Shown here: positions 49,235 through 57,837 of the stretch, piece by piece
How positions within the stretch are numbered: the stretch's first letter is position 1
Layout of the letters: each line of letters opens with the position of its first letter
Assembly (NCBI RefSeq): GCF_016741935.1
Contig: NZ_JAERRG010000010.1
Location: 186,001 to 250,000 of the forward strand
DNA: 64,000 bases
Direction: 5' to 3'
Source: Streptomyces endocoffeicus
GTDB taxonomy: Bacteria > Actinomycetota > Actinomycetes > Streptomycetales > Streptomycetaceae
Notes under the pieces: generated by a model
What the model was told of the DNA's origin: nothing
What the model saw: the letters and a program-made list of their open reading frames with translations, nothing else
Database searches by the model: none
Made by a program: the position numbers and the translations under genes

Positions 49235-50446
49235 ATGGGCACGGCCCCGGAACCGAAGCAGCCGACGGAACCGCAGGAACCGATACCCCTCGTCCTCGCG
49301 GGCGCCCGCGGCCACGGCCGCCGGCATCTGGACAACATCCGGCGGCTGACCGCCGAGGGAAAGGTCCGCCTCGCCGGGGTGTGCGAACTCGCGCCGCTCA
49401 CCCGGGAGGAGCTGGGCGACGGGCTCGGCGAGCCCGAGCAATCCGCCGACCTCGCCGCGCTCGTGACCCGCACCGGCGCCCGAATCGCCGTCATCTGCAC
49501 CCCGATCCACACCCACGCCGACCTCGCCCTCGCCGCCGCCGAACGCGGTGCGCACCTTCTGCTGGAGAAGCCGCCCACACCCTCGTACGCCGAATTCACC
49601 CGGTTGAGCGAAGGACTACGCGGATACGGAACCGCCTGCCAGATCGGCTTCCAGTCGCTCGGCTCCCATGCCCTGCCCGCCATCCGGAAGCTCGTCGCCG
49701 ACGGCCGCATCGGGGCGGTCCGCGGCATCGGCGCGGCCGGGGCATGGGCCCGCGACGAGGACTACTACACCCGCGCCCCCTGGGCCGGACACCGCGCGCT
49801 CGACGGCCGCGACGTCGTGGACGGCGTCCTCACCAACCCCCTCGCCCACGCCATCGCCACCGGCCTGCACCTCGCCGACGCCGACCGGGCCGAGGACGTG
49901 GCCGGTATCGAGCTGGAGCTGTACCGGGCCAACGCCATCGAGGCCGACGACACCTCCTGCGTACGGATCCGGACCACCCGCGGCACCACCGTGGCCGCCG
50001 CCGTCACCCTGTGCGCGGAGGAGCCCGGTGAGCCGTATGTGGTCGTCCACGGCGACCGGGGCCGGATCACCTTCTGGTACAAGCTGGACCGGGTCCGTAT
50101 CGAACGCGACGGAGCGCCGCCCGAGACCACCGGCCACGCGCGCACCGATCTGCTGGACAACCTCGTCGCGCATCTGCGCGACGGCACCGAACTGCTCGTT
50201 CCCCCGGCCCGCACCGGCGCGTTCATGCACGTCGTCGAGGCGGTCCGCATCGCCCCCGCACCGGTCCCGCTGCCCGCCGACGCCTGGCGCACCGAGCCCG
50301 GTGCGGGCGTCACCGCGCGAGCGGCCGAGCGGCGCGTGGTGACCGGCATCGACCGACTGGTCACCGCCGGAGCCGAGCGCCTCGCCCTGTACTCCGAACT
50401 GCGCGCCCCCTGGGCCGCTCCCCCCACGGAGGTCCCGCACCCATGA
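49235..50446 (+). CDS. Gfo/Idh/MocA-family oxidoreductase
   Basis: 403-residue NAD(P)-dependent sugar or inositol dehydrogenase-like protein. The Rossmann start is VLAGARGHGRRHLDNIRRL near residue 20 (an unusual ARGHG in place of GxGxxG), and the catalytic EKP is in LLLEKPPTP near Lys112. The C-terminal alpha/beta domain includes GVLTNPLAHAIATGLHLA. It is coupled by ATGA to the PmoA-family gene. Its substrate is probably a sugar or sugar acid imported by the adjacent ABC system. Confidence 0.9.
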   Translation: MGTAPEPKQPTEPQEPIPLVLAGARGHGRRHLDNIRRLTAEGKVRLAGVCELAPLTREELGDGLGEPEQSADLAALVTRTGARIAVICTPIHTHADLALAAAERGAHLLLEKPPTPSYAEFTRLSEGLRGYGTACQIGFQSLGSHALPAIRKLVADGRIGAVRGIGAAGAWARDEDYYTRAPWAGHRALDGRDVVDGVLTNPLAHAIATGLHLADADRAEDVAGIELELYRANAIEADDTSCVRIRTTRGTTVAAAVTLCAEEPGEPYVVVHGDRGRITFWYKLDRVRIERDGAPPETTGHARTDLLDNLVAHLRDGTELLVPPARTGAFMHVVEAVRIAPAPVPLPADAWRTEPGAGVTARAAERRVVTGIDRLVTAGAERLALYSELRAPWAAPPTEVPHP

Positions 50447-51291
50447 CACCCCTGACCCCCTCCAGCCCTCTGACCCCGTTCACCCCGCTCACTCCCTCCC
50501 TCACCCGTCGTCCCCCGTGCACCCTGCTGCGCCATGAGCACCGGGTCGTCGGGACGTATGTGCACCGCCCCGAACTGCCGGGCACGGTCGCGCCGCGCCC
50601 GTATCTGCACCCCGTGCGCACCCTCGGCGGTGCCACCGTCACGGCCCACCTGGGGGTGTCCATGGCCATCCCGGAGGTGGCCGGATGGAACTTCCGGGGC
50701 GGTCCCGGCCGACGGGAGCACCACGGCCGCCAGCGTCACCTCAGCTGGCTGCTGCGCGACCCCGACGGGTTCGTGGAAGAGCTGTCGTGGACGGCCGGTG
50801 GGCGGCAACTGCTGCTGGAACGGCGCACGGTGGCCGTACGGTCCCTCGGAACGGAGTGCTGGGCGCTGGACTTCACCTCCGCCCTCACCAATGTGACGGG
50901 CGAGGAGATCGCCCTCGGCGGGGCGGATCACGGGGGCGGCTTCTTCTGGCGCGTCCCCCGGCGCCCCGAGCCCGCGCATGTCTTCAGCGCCGACGGCGAG
51001 GGCGAGGCGGCGGTGCACGGACGGCCCGCGGACTGGCTGGCGCTGGCCACCGACGACTGGACGCTGGTCTTCGTCGGCGCGACCGGCGACACCCGGGCCG
51101 ACCCGTGGTGGGTCCGCACCGGCGACCACCCGGGCATCGGCTCGGCCCTCACCTGGCAGCACCCCCTGTCCATGCCCCCAGCCGACACGGTCACCCGCCG
51201 CATCGTCACAGCGATAGCCGACACCCACCTGAGCCACCCGGCAGCAGCCCGCCTAGCAGCCCACCTCTCAGACAAGGGCGCGGCGGTATGA
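50443..51291 (+). CDS. PmoA-family (DUF6807) protein
   Basis: 282-residue protein of the family annotated as PmoA or DUF6807 (not the methane monooxygenase subunit). Matching segments are RPYLHPVRTLGGATVT near residue 47, WNFRGGPGRREHHGRQRHLSW and GGGFFWRVPR. The function is unknown, but such genes commonly sit with Gfo/Idh oxidoreductases and sugar ABC transporters, as here. It has a Pro/Thr-rich N-terminus (LTPSSPLTPFTPLTP). The ATG overlaps the oxidoreductase TGA. Confidence 0.85.
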   Translation: MTPLTPSSPLTPFTPLTPSLTRRPPCTLLRHEHRVVGTYVHRPELPGTVAPRPYLHPVRTLGGATVTAHLGVSMAIPEVAGWNFRGGPGRREHHGRQRHLSWLLRDPDGFVEELSWTAGGRQLLLERRTVAVRSLGTECWALDFTSALTNVTGEEIALGGADHGGGFFWRVPRRPEPAHVFSADGEGEAAVHGRPADWLALATDDWTLVFVGATGDTRADPWWVRTGDHPGIGSALTWQHPLSMPPADTVTRRIVTAIADTHLSHPAAARLAAHLSDKGAAV

Positions 51292-51297
51292 AAACAG

Positions 51298-51340
51298 GTT
51301 GTGGGCAATCGTTCCGCGGGGCGGAACGGGTGGGCACAAC
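51298..51340. repeat. Hairpin element shared with 21065-21107
   Basis: GTTGTGGGCAATCGTTCC pairs with GGAACGGGTGGGCACAAC at 14 of 18 positions around a GCGGGGC loop. The right arm is identical to the right arm of the hairpin after dapD. It lies 6 bp after the PmoA-family stop and 88 bp before the binding-protein gene. Confidence 0.8.
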
Positions 51341-51428
51341 CGACCCGCAGATGGCCACCGCCCCCAGCCACAACGGCGCGACCCGCAACGACCGGAAACC
51401 GCAAGCTGACCCACAGGAGACGAACACC

Positions 51429-52796
51429 ATGAAACCAACGCGCCGCAGAGCGACCCGCACCGCAGCCGCCCTGGCCACAACCCTCACCCTCGCCCTGACA
51501 GCATCCGCTTGCGGAGACGACGGCTCAACCTCCGGCGAGGAGGGCTCCGGCAAGGGCACCATCACCTTCTGGGACAACAATGGCGGCCCCCGCACCAAGA
51601 TCTGGAAGCAGATCATCGCCAAGTTCGAGGACAAGAACCCCGACATCACGGTCAAGTACGTCCCGATCCCGATCGCCAACGTGCAGTCGAAGTACGACAC
51701 CGCCATCCAGAGCGGCGGCGACAGCCTGCCCGACGTCGGCGGCGTGGGCACCGCGTATCTGGCCAATCTGGTCGCCCAGGGCGCCCTCGACCCCGTGACC
51801 GACCGCATCGGCGACAGCGCCCTCAAGGGCAAGCTGATCAAGAACATGGTCGAGAGCGTCCGCGCGGCCGGAGGTGACGACAAGGAGCTGTACTCCGTCC
51901 CGACCTCCGCCAACCAGGGCACCCTCTGGTACCGCACCGACCTCTTCAAGGCGGCGAAGCTGCCCGCGCCCGACAGCTGGGAGAACTTCTACAAGGCCGC
52001 CGACGAGCTGACCGACAAGGGCCGGAACAAGTTCGGCTTCACCCTGCGCGGCGGCGCGGGCTCGATCGCCCAGGCGCTGGACATGATGTACGCCCAGTCC
52101 GGCATCGCGTCCTTCTGGAACGGCGGGGACGGCGGAGACGGCGGGGACGGCGACAAGACCACCCTCAACGACCCGAAGAACGTCACGGCGCTCGAGAAGT
52201 ACATCGCCCTCTTCAAGAAGGTCACCCCCGCCGCCGACCTCAACAACGACTTCGCCAAGATGGTCGCCCAGTTCGACCAGGGCGACATCGGGATGCTCCA
52301 GCACAACCTCGGCAGCTATGTGGACCACGTACGGCTGCTCGGCAAGGACAAGATCGCGGGCATACCGCTGCCGCCGTCCCGGCCGGGCGCGGCGCGCACC
52401 ATCGTCTCGAACCCGGTCGACGGCCTCGGGCTGTTCAAGGCGAGCAAGAACAAGGCGGCGGCCTGGAAGTTCATCGAGTTCGCGGCCTCCCCGGAGATGA
52501 ACAGCCTCTGGAACGAGGACGTCGGCGCGATCCCCGCCAACGTCGGCGCCGCGGACGACGACTGGATCGCGAAGGCCCCGCCGACCAAGGCCGCGCTGGA
52601 GTCGCTCAACGATCCGCGGACCAAGGTCGTCCAGCTGCCGTACTACCTCCCGGACTGGAACAACATCAGCAAGGCCGACAACGAGCCCAGCTTCCAGAAG
52701 GTGCTCCTCGGCAAGATGACCGCCAAGGCGTTCTGCGACAAGGTCGCGAAGGAGCTCAACGCGGCACAGGCGGACTGGAAGAAGCACCGGAGCTAG
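51429..52796 (+). CDS. Sugar ABC transporter solute-binding lipoprotein
   Basis: 455-residue extracellular lipoprotein, CUT1 binding protein. A signal peptide ends in the lipobox LTASACGD with Cys28. The mature part reads TITFWDNNGGPRTKIWKQII and SVPTSANQGTLWYRTDLF, typical of sugar-binding proteins. Residues 234-242 hold an inserted Gly/Asp repeat (GGDGGDGGDGD) encoded by a 9-bp repeat, probably a surface loop. The ATG follows CAGGAGA. It completes the importer with the two permeases. Confidence 0.94.
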   Translation: MKPTRRRATRTAAALATTLTLALTASACGDDGSTSGEEGSGKGTITFWDNNGGPRTKIWKQIIAKFEDKNPDITVKYVPIPIANVQSKYDTAIQSGGDSLPDVGGVGTAYLANLVAQGALDPVTDRIGDSALKGKLIKNMVESVRAAGGDDKELYSVPTSANQGTLWYRTDLFKAAKLPAPDSWENFYKAADELTDKGRNKFGFTLRGGAGSIAQALDMMYAQSGIASFWNGGDGGDGGDGDKTTLNDPKNVTALEKYIALFKKVTPAADLNNDFAKMVAQFDQGDIGMLQHNLGSYVDHVRLLGKDKIAGIPLPPSRPGAARTIVSNPVDGLGLFKASKNKAAAWKFIEFAASPEMNSLWNEDVGAIPANVGAADDDWIAKAPPTKAALESLNDPRTKVVQLPYYLPDWNNISKADNEPSFQKVLLGKMTAKAFCDKVAKELNAAQADWKKHRS

Positions 52797-52952
52797 CCAC
52801 CCATGGGCCCTCGGCCCCTCGAACCCTCTATGAACTCCATGTATACCTGCGATGTATAGTGCTCGCAGTTTGTGCTGCCAACTTTACGTATTTGGCCGGA
52901 CGTTGGTGGCATGGCGACCACTATTGGCCACAAGAGGACTTCGGGGATATCA
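52797..52952. promoter_or_regulatory. Promoter region of the deacetylase gene
   Basis: A -10-like TATAGT is at 52855-52860, with TGCGA (52848-52852) and TCGCA (52863-52867) flanking it as an inverted repeat. The stretch is AT-richer than the coding DNA. I see no strong -35. Confidence 0.5.
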
Positions 52953-53789
52953 ATGGGGCGAAAAGGTCGAATATCCGGGCTGGGCGTCAGTCTCGTCGGT
53001 GCCGTCTGCCTGACGCTGGGCCTCAGCGGCTGTGGCGCGTCGTACGACACCACCTCGCCGCGCAGCGCCCGGGAGCACGCGGCGTCGGACGCCAAGCACT
53101 CGACACCGGCCGCCTCCAAGCCGGACGTGCTCAAGAAGGGCGACGGGGCGACCGGGGCGAACGGTAAGGACGGCTCCGTCGACTGCGCCGTCGCCAAGTG
53201 CGTCGCCCTCACCTTCGACGCGGGCCCCAGCGGCAACACGCCCCGGCTGCTGAAGATCCTCAAGCACGAGAAGGTCCACGCGACCTTCTTCATGCTCGGC
53301 AAGAAGCACATCGAGAAACGCCCCGACCTGGTGCGCCGTATCGCCGACGAGGGACATGAACTGGCCAACCACACCTGGTCGCACAAGATCCTGACCAAGA
53401 CCGACTCCGACGAGGTCCGCTCGGAGATCAGCCGCGTCCAGACCGCCGTCAAGAAGCTCACCGGCCGTACGCCGCTGCTGATGCGCCCGCCGCAGGGGCG
53501 TACGGACGAGCGGGTCTCCAAGATCTGCCGTGAGCTGGGCGTGGCGCAGGTGCTGTGGAGCGTGACGGCGAAGGATTACCAGACGAACGACTCCGCGCTG
53601 ATCGAGAAGCGGGTGCTGGACCAGACGAAGCGCGACGGGATCATCCTGCTGCACGACATCTACAAGGGCACGGTGCCCGCCGTGCCGGGGATACTGGCGA
53701 AGCTGAAGAAGGAGGGCTACACGGTGGTGACGGTCTCCCAGCTGATGGCCCCGGCCGTCCCGGAAGCGGGCAAGGTCTATCGCCCATGA
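52953..53789 (+). CDS. Polysaccharide deacetylase, putative lipoprotein
   Basis: 278-residue exported NodB-domain protein. The signal ends in the lipobox GLSGC (Cys27), followed by a Ser/Lys linker. NodB motifs are TFDAGP (Asp89, Ala90), HTWSH (His140 and His144), RPPQG and LLHD. Canonical enzymes have TFDDGP; the second Asp, a metal ligand, is Ala here, a variant I believe recurs in actinobacteria. It could act on peptidoglycan or an exopolysaccharide. I choose ATG 52953; the upstream frame to 52872 overlaps the promoter. Confidence 0.88.
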   Translation: MGRKGRISGLGVSLVGAVCLTLGLSGCGASYDTTSPRSAREHAASDAKHSTPAASKPDVLKKGDGATGANGKDGSVDCAVAKCVALTFDAGPSGNTPRLLKILKHEKVHATFFMLGKKHIEKRPDLVRRIADEGHELANHTWSHKILTKTDSDEVRSEISRVQTAVKKLTGRTPLLMRPPQGRTDERVSKICRELGVAQVLWSVTAKDYQTNDSALIEKRVLDQTKRDGIILLHDIYKGTVPAVPGILAKLKKEGYTVVTVSQLMAPAVPEAGKVYRP

Positions 53790-54002
53790 GGCAACAGACC
53801 GACACGATCTCCGTCGTGTTCGAACATCCTCGGCCACAAAATGATCAAGAGTTGTCGCAAGCTATCGCGATGCGTTGGGGATTTCGTAATCTAAGAATCC
53901 TCGGGAGCCCGGCAACCTAATCTGGAGTGGCGGCAACTACGACATGGAGCGGGCCGGCCCGGATCCTCCGGCCCGTTCTCTCGACGCGGAACAGGAGTTG
54001 CC
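53790..54002. other. AT-richer intergenic region with a hairpin
   Basis: 213 bp. AT-richer from 53800 to 53930, with the palindrome ATCGCGAT at 53864-53871. CGGGCCGG (53950-53957) and CCGGCCCG (53968-53975) form an 8-bp stem just before the next gene. A ribosome site ACAGGAG precedes the ATG at 54003. I found no recognised riboswitch. Confidence 0.5.
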
Positions 54003-55223
54003 ATGGGGTTGAGACGCAAACGGGGCCGTCACCGCCGGCGCAAGGATCGCACGCTGCCGTTGGGCAGCGCCGTGATCGTGGCGTCGGCCGTGGCCGGGGT
54101 GTATCTGACGGCTTCGCCGGAGGGCGCGAGCGCCGTGCCCACCACCCTGTATGTGGCCACCAACGGCAGCGACGGCAACACCGGCACCCTCAAGTCCCCC
54201 TACCGAAGCCTGGAGAAGGCGTTCTCCACCGCCAAGGCCGGCACCACCATCGAGGTCCGCGGCGGCACGTACTACCCCTCCAGGACCCTGCGCAGCTCCA
54301 TCAGCGGCACCCCCCGCGAGCGGGTCCAACTGCGCTCGTACCGGGCGGAGAAGGTCCGGCTCGACGGCTCCCGGCTGGGCCGGGGCTCCTCCCTGGTCTC
54401 CCTCACCGCCGACTACTGGACGGTCTCGGGGATCGAACTGCGCAACGCCCCGGGCGGCGGCCTGGTCTGCACCTCCTGCGCGCGCAACGTCTTCCAGGAC
54501 CTCAGCACCCACGGCAACGGCGACACCGGACTCACCCTCCGCGGCGACGACACCAACGGCAACCTCATCCGGAACCTGGACTCCTACGCCAACCACGACG
54601 ACGCCAGCGGCGGCCAGCGGGCCGACGGCATAGCCATCACCCACGGCTCCGGCACCGGCAACGTGGTCACCGGATCCCGGCTGTTCCACAACAGCGACGA
54701 CGGCGTCGACCTGTGGATGTGGGCCAGCCCCGTCACCATCGAGCACTCCTGGGCCTTCGGAAACGGCCGGAACCGCTGGCACATCCCCTACTTCAAGGGC
54801 GACGGCAGCGGCTTCCAGCTCGGCGCCGACCGCCGGGACGCCCCCTCGCCCGCCCATGTCGTACGGTCCTCCGCCGCCTGGGCCAACACCAAGAGCGGCT
54901 TCGACGCGGGCGGCAACACCGGGGCCCTCCGGCTCCAGCGCACCACCTCCTTCGACAACTGGGGCAAGGGCTACGCCGTCGCCGGTTCCCGCGCCCAGCT
55001 GACCCGCAACCTCGCGCTCTCCAACGGCCGCGGCAGCGCCGACACCGGCCTCCTCGCCGTCTCGCGGGACAACAACTGGGCGCCGGGCGGCCGGGCCACC
55101 CCGCCACTGGTCACCACCGAACCCACCACGGCCTTCGGACCCCGGCGGCCGAACGGCTCGCTGCCGCTCACCGGCTTCCTCGTGGTCATGGACCGCACCG
55201 AGATCGGTTCGCCGATGAACTGA
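54003..55223 (+). CDS. Secreted right-handed beta-helix protein, pectate-lyase (PL9)-like
   Basis: 406-residue exported protein. A basic N-terminus (MGLRRKRGRHRRRKDR) and hydrophobic stretch form a signal or anchor ending near GASA-VPTT. The mature sequence begins LYVATNGSDGNTGTLKSPYRS and continues with KAGTTIEVRGGTYYPS, the start typical of PL9 pectate lyases and DUF1565 beta-helices. Repeated coils such as GIELRNAPGGGLVC, SRLFHNSDDGVDLW and TKSGFDAGGNTG follow. A polyuronide lyase would feed uronates to the nearby catabolic genes, but lyase activity is inferred. Confidence 0.82.
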   Translation: MGLRRKRGRHRRRKDRTLPLGSAVIVASAVAGVYLTASPEGASAVPTTLYVATNGSDGNTGTLKSPYRSLEKAFSTAKAGTTIEVRGGTYYPSRTLRSSISGTPRERVQLRSYRAEKVRLDGSRLGRGSSLVSLTADYWTVSGIELRNAPGGGLVCTSCARNVFQDLSTHGNGDTGLTLRGDDTNGNLIRNLDSYANHDDASGGQRADGIAITHGSGTGNVVTGSRLFHNSDDGVDLWMWASPVTIEHSWAFGNGRNRWHIPYFKGDGSGFQLGADRRDAPSPAHVVRSSAAWANTKSGFDAGGNTGALRLQRTTSFDNWGKGYAVAGSRAQLTRNLALSNGRGSADTGLLAVSRDNNWAPGGRATPPLVTTEPTTAFGPRRPNGSLPLTGFLVVMDRTEIGSPMN

Positions 55224-55317
55224 AACCCCGGGAAAACCTGAATCGCGCTCCTGGCGGGCACAATCCCCTGATCCGGCACGCCGCCGACCCGCCCGCCGTC
55301 CCCCGAGGAGCGTGACC

Positions 55318-56763
55318 ATGGCGAGACAGATCACGGACAAGGCCCCGGTCCCACCAGGGCTTGGATTCCCTCTGCTCGACCGCTACTTCCGGATATCGGA
55401 GCGGGGCTCCACCCTCGGCCGGGAGGTCCGGGGCGGGTTCGCCACCTTCTTCACGATGGCGTACATCCTCGTCCTGAACCCGATCATCCTGGGCGGGGCG
55501 AAGGACAAGTTCGGCGAGCAGCTCTCCGGCACCCAACTCGCCACCGCCACCGCGCTGGTGGCCGCCGTGATGACCGTCCTCATGGGCATCGGCGGCAATC
55601 TGCCGCTCGCCCTCGCCGCGGGCCTCGGGCTCAACGCGGTCGTCGCCTTCCAGATCGCCCCGCAGATGAGCTGGGCCGACGCCATGGGTCTGGTGGTCCT
55701 GGAGGGCCTGATCATCTGCGCGCTGGTGATGACCGGGCTGCGCGAGGCGGTGATGCACGCCATCCCACAGCCGCTGAAGCAGGCCATCAGCGTGGGGATC
55801 GGGCTGTTCATCGCCTTCATCGGCTTCATCGACGCCGGGTTCGTCTCCCGCATCCCCGGCCCCACCGGCTCCACACCCGTGCAACTCGGCTCGGACGGGC
55901 GGCTCACCGGCTGGCCGGTGGTGGTCTTCTGCGTAGGGGTGCTGCTGACCATCGCGCTGATGGCGCGCAAGGCCAAGGGCGCGCTTCTGATCAGCATCGT
56001 CGTCTCGACCGTGCTCGCGATCGTCATCAACGAGATCGCCGACATCCGGCCGGAGGCATGGGGGCTGACCGTGCCCACCCTCCCCGACAGCGTCGTCGAC
56101 ACCCCGGACTTCGGGCTGCTCGGCTCCTTCAGCCTCTTCGGGGCGTTCCAGCAGGTCGGTGTGGTCACCATCGTCCTGCTGATCTTCACCCTCATCCTGT
56201 CCGACTTCTTCGACACCATGGGCACGGTCGTCGGGGTGAGCAACGAGGCCGGGCTGCTGGACGCCGAGGGCAGGGTGCCGGGGCTGGGGCGGGTGCTGCT
56301 CATCGACGGCGCGGCGGCCGCACTCGGCGGCGCCGCGTCCGCCTCGTCCAACACCAGCTACATCGAGTCCGCGGCCGGGGTCGGCGAGGGCGCGCGCACC
56401 GGGTTCGCCAGCGTGGTCACCGGAGCGCTGTTCGGGCTCGCGCTCTTCCTGACCCCGCTGGCCACCGTGGTGCCCGCCCAGGCCGCCGCCCCGGCGCTGG
56501 TCGCGGTCGGCTTCCTGCTGATGAGCCAGGTGCGGTCCATCGACTGGGAGCGGATCGACATCGCCGTCCCGGCGTTCCTCACCATCGCGCTGATGCCGTT
56601 CAGCTACTCCATCTCCAACGGGATCGGCGCCGGGTTCATCTCGTATGTGGTGATCAAGACGGTGCTGGGCAAGGCGCGGGAGGTGCACTGGCTGCTGTGG
56701 GGGACGGCCGCGCTGTTCGTGGTCTACTTCGCGATCGACCCCCTGGAGCAGCTGCTCACCTGA
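55318..56763 (+). CDS. NCS2-family purine permease (AzgA/PbuG-like)
   Basis: 481-residue membrane transporter with 12-14 helices. The family start is FATFFTMAYILVLNPIILGGAKD, followed by GLGLNAVVAFQIAP, and later DFFDTMGTVVGVSNEAGLLD and SASSNTSYIESAAGVGEGARTG, the signatures of guanine/hypoxanthine permeases. I prefer ATG 55318, 8 nt after GAGGAG, over the GTG at 55312, which is too close to the ribosome site. It stands alone, and its 3' end faces the aldo/keto reductase gene. Confidence 0.95.
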   Translation: MARQITDKAPVPPGLGFPLLDRYFRISERGSTLGREVRGGFATFFTMAYILVLNPIILGGAKDKFGEQLSGTQLATATALVAAVMTVLMGIGGNLPLALAAGLGLNAVVAFQIAPQMSWADAMGLVVLEGLIICALVMTGLREAVMHAIPQPLKQAISVGIGLFIAFIGFIDAGFVSRIPGPTGSTPVQLGSDGRLTGWPVVVFCVGVLLTIALMARKAKGALLISIVVSTVLAIVINEIADIRPEAWGLTVPTLPDSVVDTPDFGLLGSFSLFGAFQQVGVVTIVLLIFTLILSDFFDTMGTVVGVSNEAGLLDAEGRVPGLGRVLLIDGAAAALGGAASASSNTSYIESAAGVGEGARTGFASVVTGALFGLALFLTPLATVVPAQAAAPALVAVGFLLMSQVRSIDWERIDIAVPAFLTIALMPFSYSISNGIGAGFISYVVIKTVLGKAREVHWLLWGTAALFVVYFAIDPLEQLLT

Positions 56764-56794
56764 GCCGCCTCAGCGCCGGAGCCGCCCCGCCCCG

Positions 56795-57775
56795 TCAGCT
56801 GTGGCCCATGATGGGGCGCGGGCGGTAAGGGGCCTCCAGGCGGGCCACCTCCTTCTCGTCGAGCGTCAGCCCGACCGCCGCGACCGCGTCCTCGAGGTGG
56901 CGGGTCTTGGTGGCGCCGACGATCGGCGCGGTGACCGCGGGCCTGCTGAGCAGCCACCCCAGCGCGACCTGCGCCGGGGACACCCCGCGCTCCTCGGCGA
57001 TCGCGCGGGTGGCGTCCACGATGGAGAAGTCCGCGTCCGCGTACCACCTCTCCACCAGCGGATCGTTGCCCGCCCGGACGGTCTGCCCGGTGCGGTCCCG
57101 GTCGCGGGTGCCCGCCAGCAGCCCGCGCGCCAGCGGGCTCCACGGGATGACGCCCACACCCTGGTCCAGGCAGAGCGGGTTCATCTCCCGCTCCTCCTCG
57201 CGGTAGAGCAGGTTGTAGTGGTTCTGCATCGAGACGAACCGGGTCCAGCCGTGCGCCTCGGCGATGTGCTGGGCCTTGGCGAACTGCCAGGCGTACATGG
57301 AGGACGCGCCGATGTACCGGGCCTTTCCGGCCCGTACCACATCGTGCAGCGCCTCCATCGTCTCCTCGAGCGGCGTCTCGTGGTCGAAGCGGTGGATCTG
57401 GTAGAGATCCACATGGTCGGTGCCCAGCCGCCGCAGCGAGGCGTCGATGCCCGCCATGATGTGCTTGCGGGAGAGCCCGCGGTCGTTGGGGCCCTCGCCC
57501 ATCGGGTTGTAGACCTTCGTGGCCAGGACGTAGTCGTCGCGGCTGGGGAAGAGCTCCCGCAGCAGCTCACCGGTGATCTCCTCGCTGCGGCCCACCGAGT
57601 ACATGTCGGCGGTGTCGAAGAAGGTCACCCCCTCCTCGGCCGCGCGCCGCACGATCGGCCGCGCGTCGTCGATGTCCAGCTGCCAGGGCCGGTGCTCGGG
57701 GTTGCCGTAGCTCATCATGCCCAGGCAGATCCGCGACACCTTGACGCCCGACGCGCCCAGCCGTACGTACTCCAT
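56795..57775 (-). CDS. Aldo/keto reductase
   Basis: 326-residue NADPH-dependent reductase of the AKR superfamily (YajO/PdxI-like). The catalytic tetrad is visible: Asp54 and Tyr59 (FFDTADMYS), Lys87 (VLATKVYN) and His128 (LYQIHRFD). The NADP region is WLLSRPAVTAPIVGATKTRHLED. Substrate unknown. It is separated by 62 bp from the response regulator gene and is probably expressed on its own. Confidence 0.95.
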   Translation of the reverse strand: MEYVRLGASGVKVSRICLGMMSYGNPEHRPWQLDIDDARPIVRRAAEEGVTFFDTADMYSVGRSEEITGELLRELFPSRDDYVLATKVYNPMGEGPNDRGLSRKHIMAGIDASLRRLGTDHVDLYQIHRFDHETPLEETMEALHDVVRAGKARYIGASSMYAWQFAKAQHIAEAHGWTRFVSMQNHYNLLYREEEREMNPLCLDQGVGVIPWSPLARGLLAGTRDRDRTGQTVRAGNDPLVERWYADADFSIVDATRAIAEERGVSPAQVALGWLLSRPAVTAPIVGATKTRHLEDAVAAVGLTLDEKEVARLEAPYRPRPIMGHS

Positions 57776-57837
57776 GCGTCTGCTCCTCCTGCTCGTCCGC
57801 CCGACCCGTCACAGCAGACCACCCCGGCCGCCGGATG

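Noticed and set aside
50443..51291. Particulate methane monooxygenase subunit
   Set aside because: The PmoA name of this family is misleading. The protein is soluble-looking, has no membrane helices, and sits in a sugar-catabolic operon.
53790..54002. A ydaO (cyclic di-AMP) or other riboswitch before the beta-helix gene
   Set aside because: I looked for the conserved riboswitch core sequences and did not see them; only a short 8-bp hairpin and AT-richer DNA are present.
53927..55315. 462-codon plus-strand frame overlapping the beta-helix gene
   Set aside because: Highly Arg/Pro-rich shadow frame. The frame starting at 54003 has a signal sequence and beta-helix pattern.
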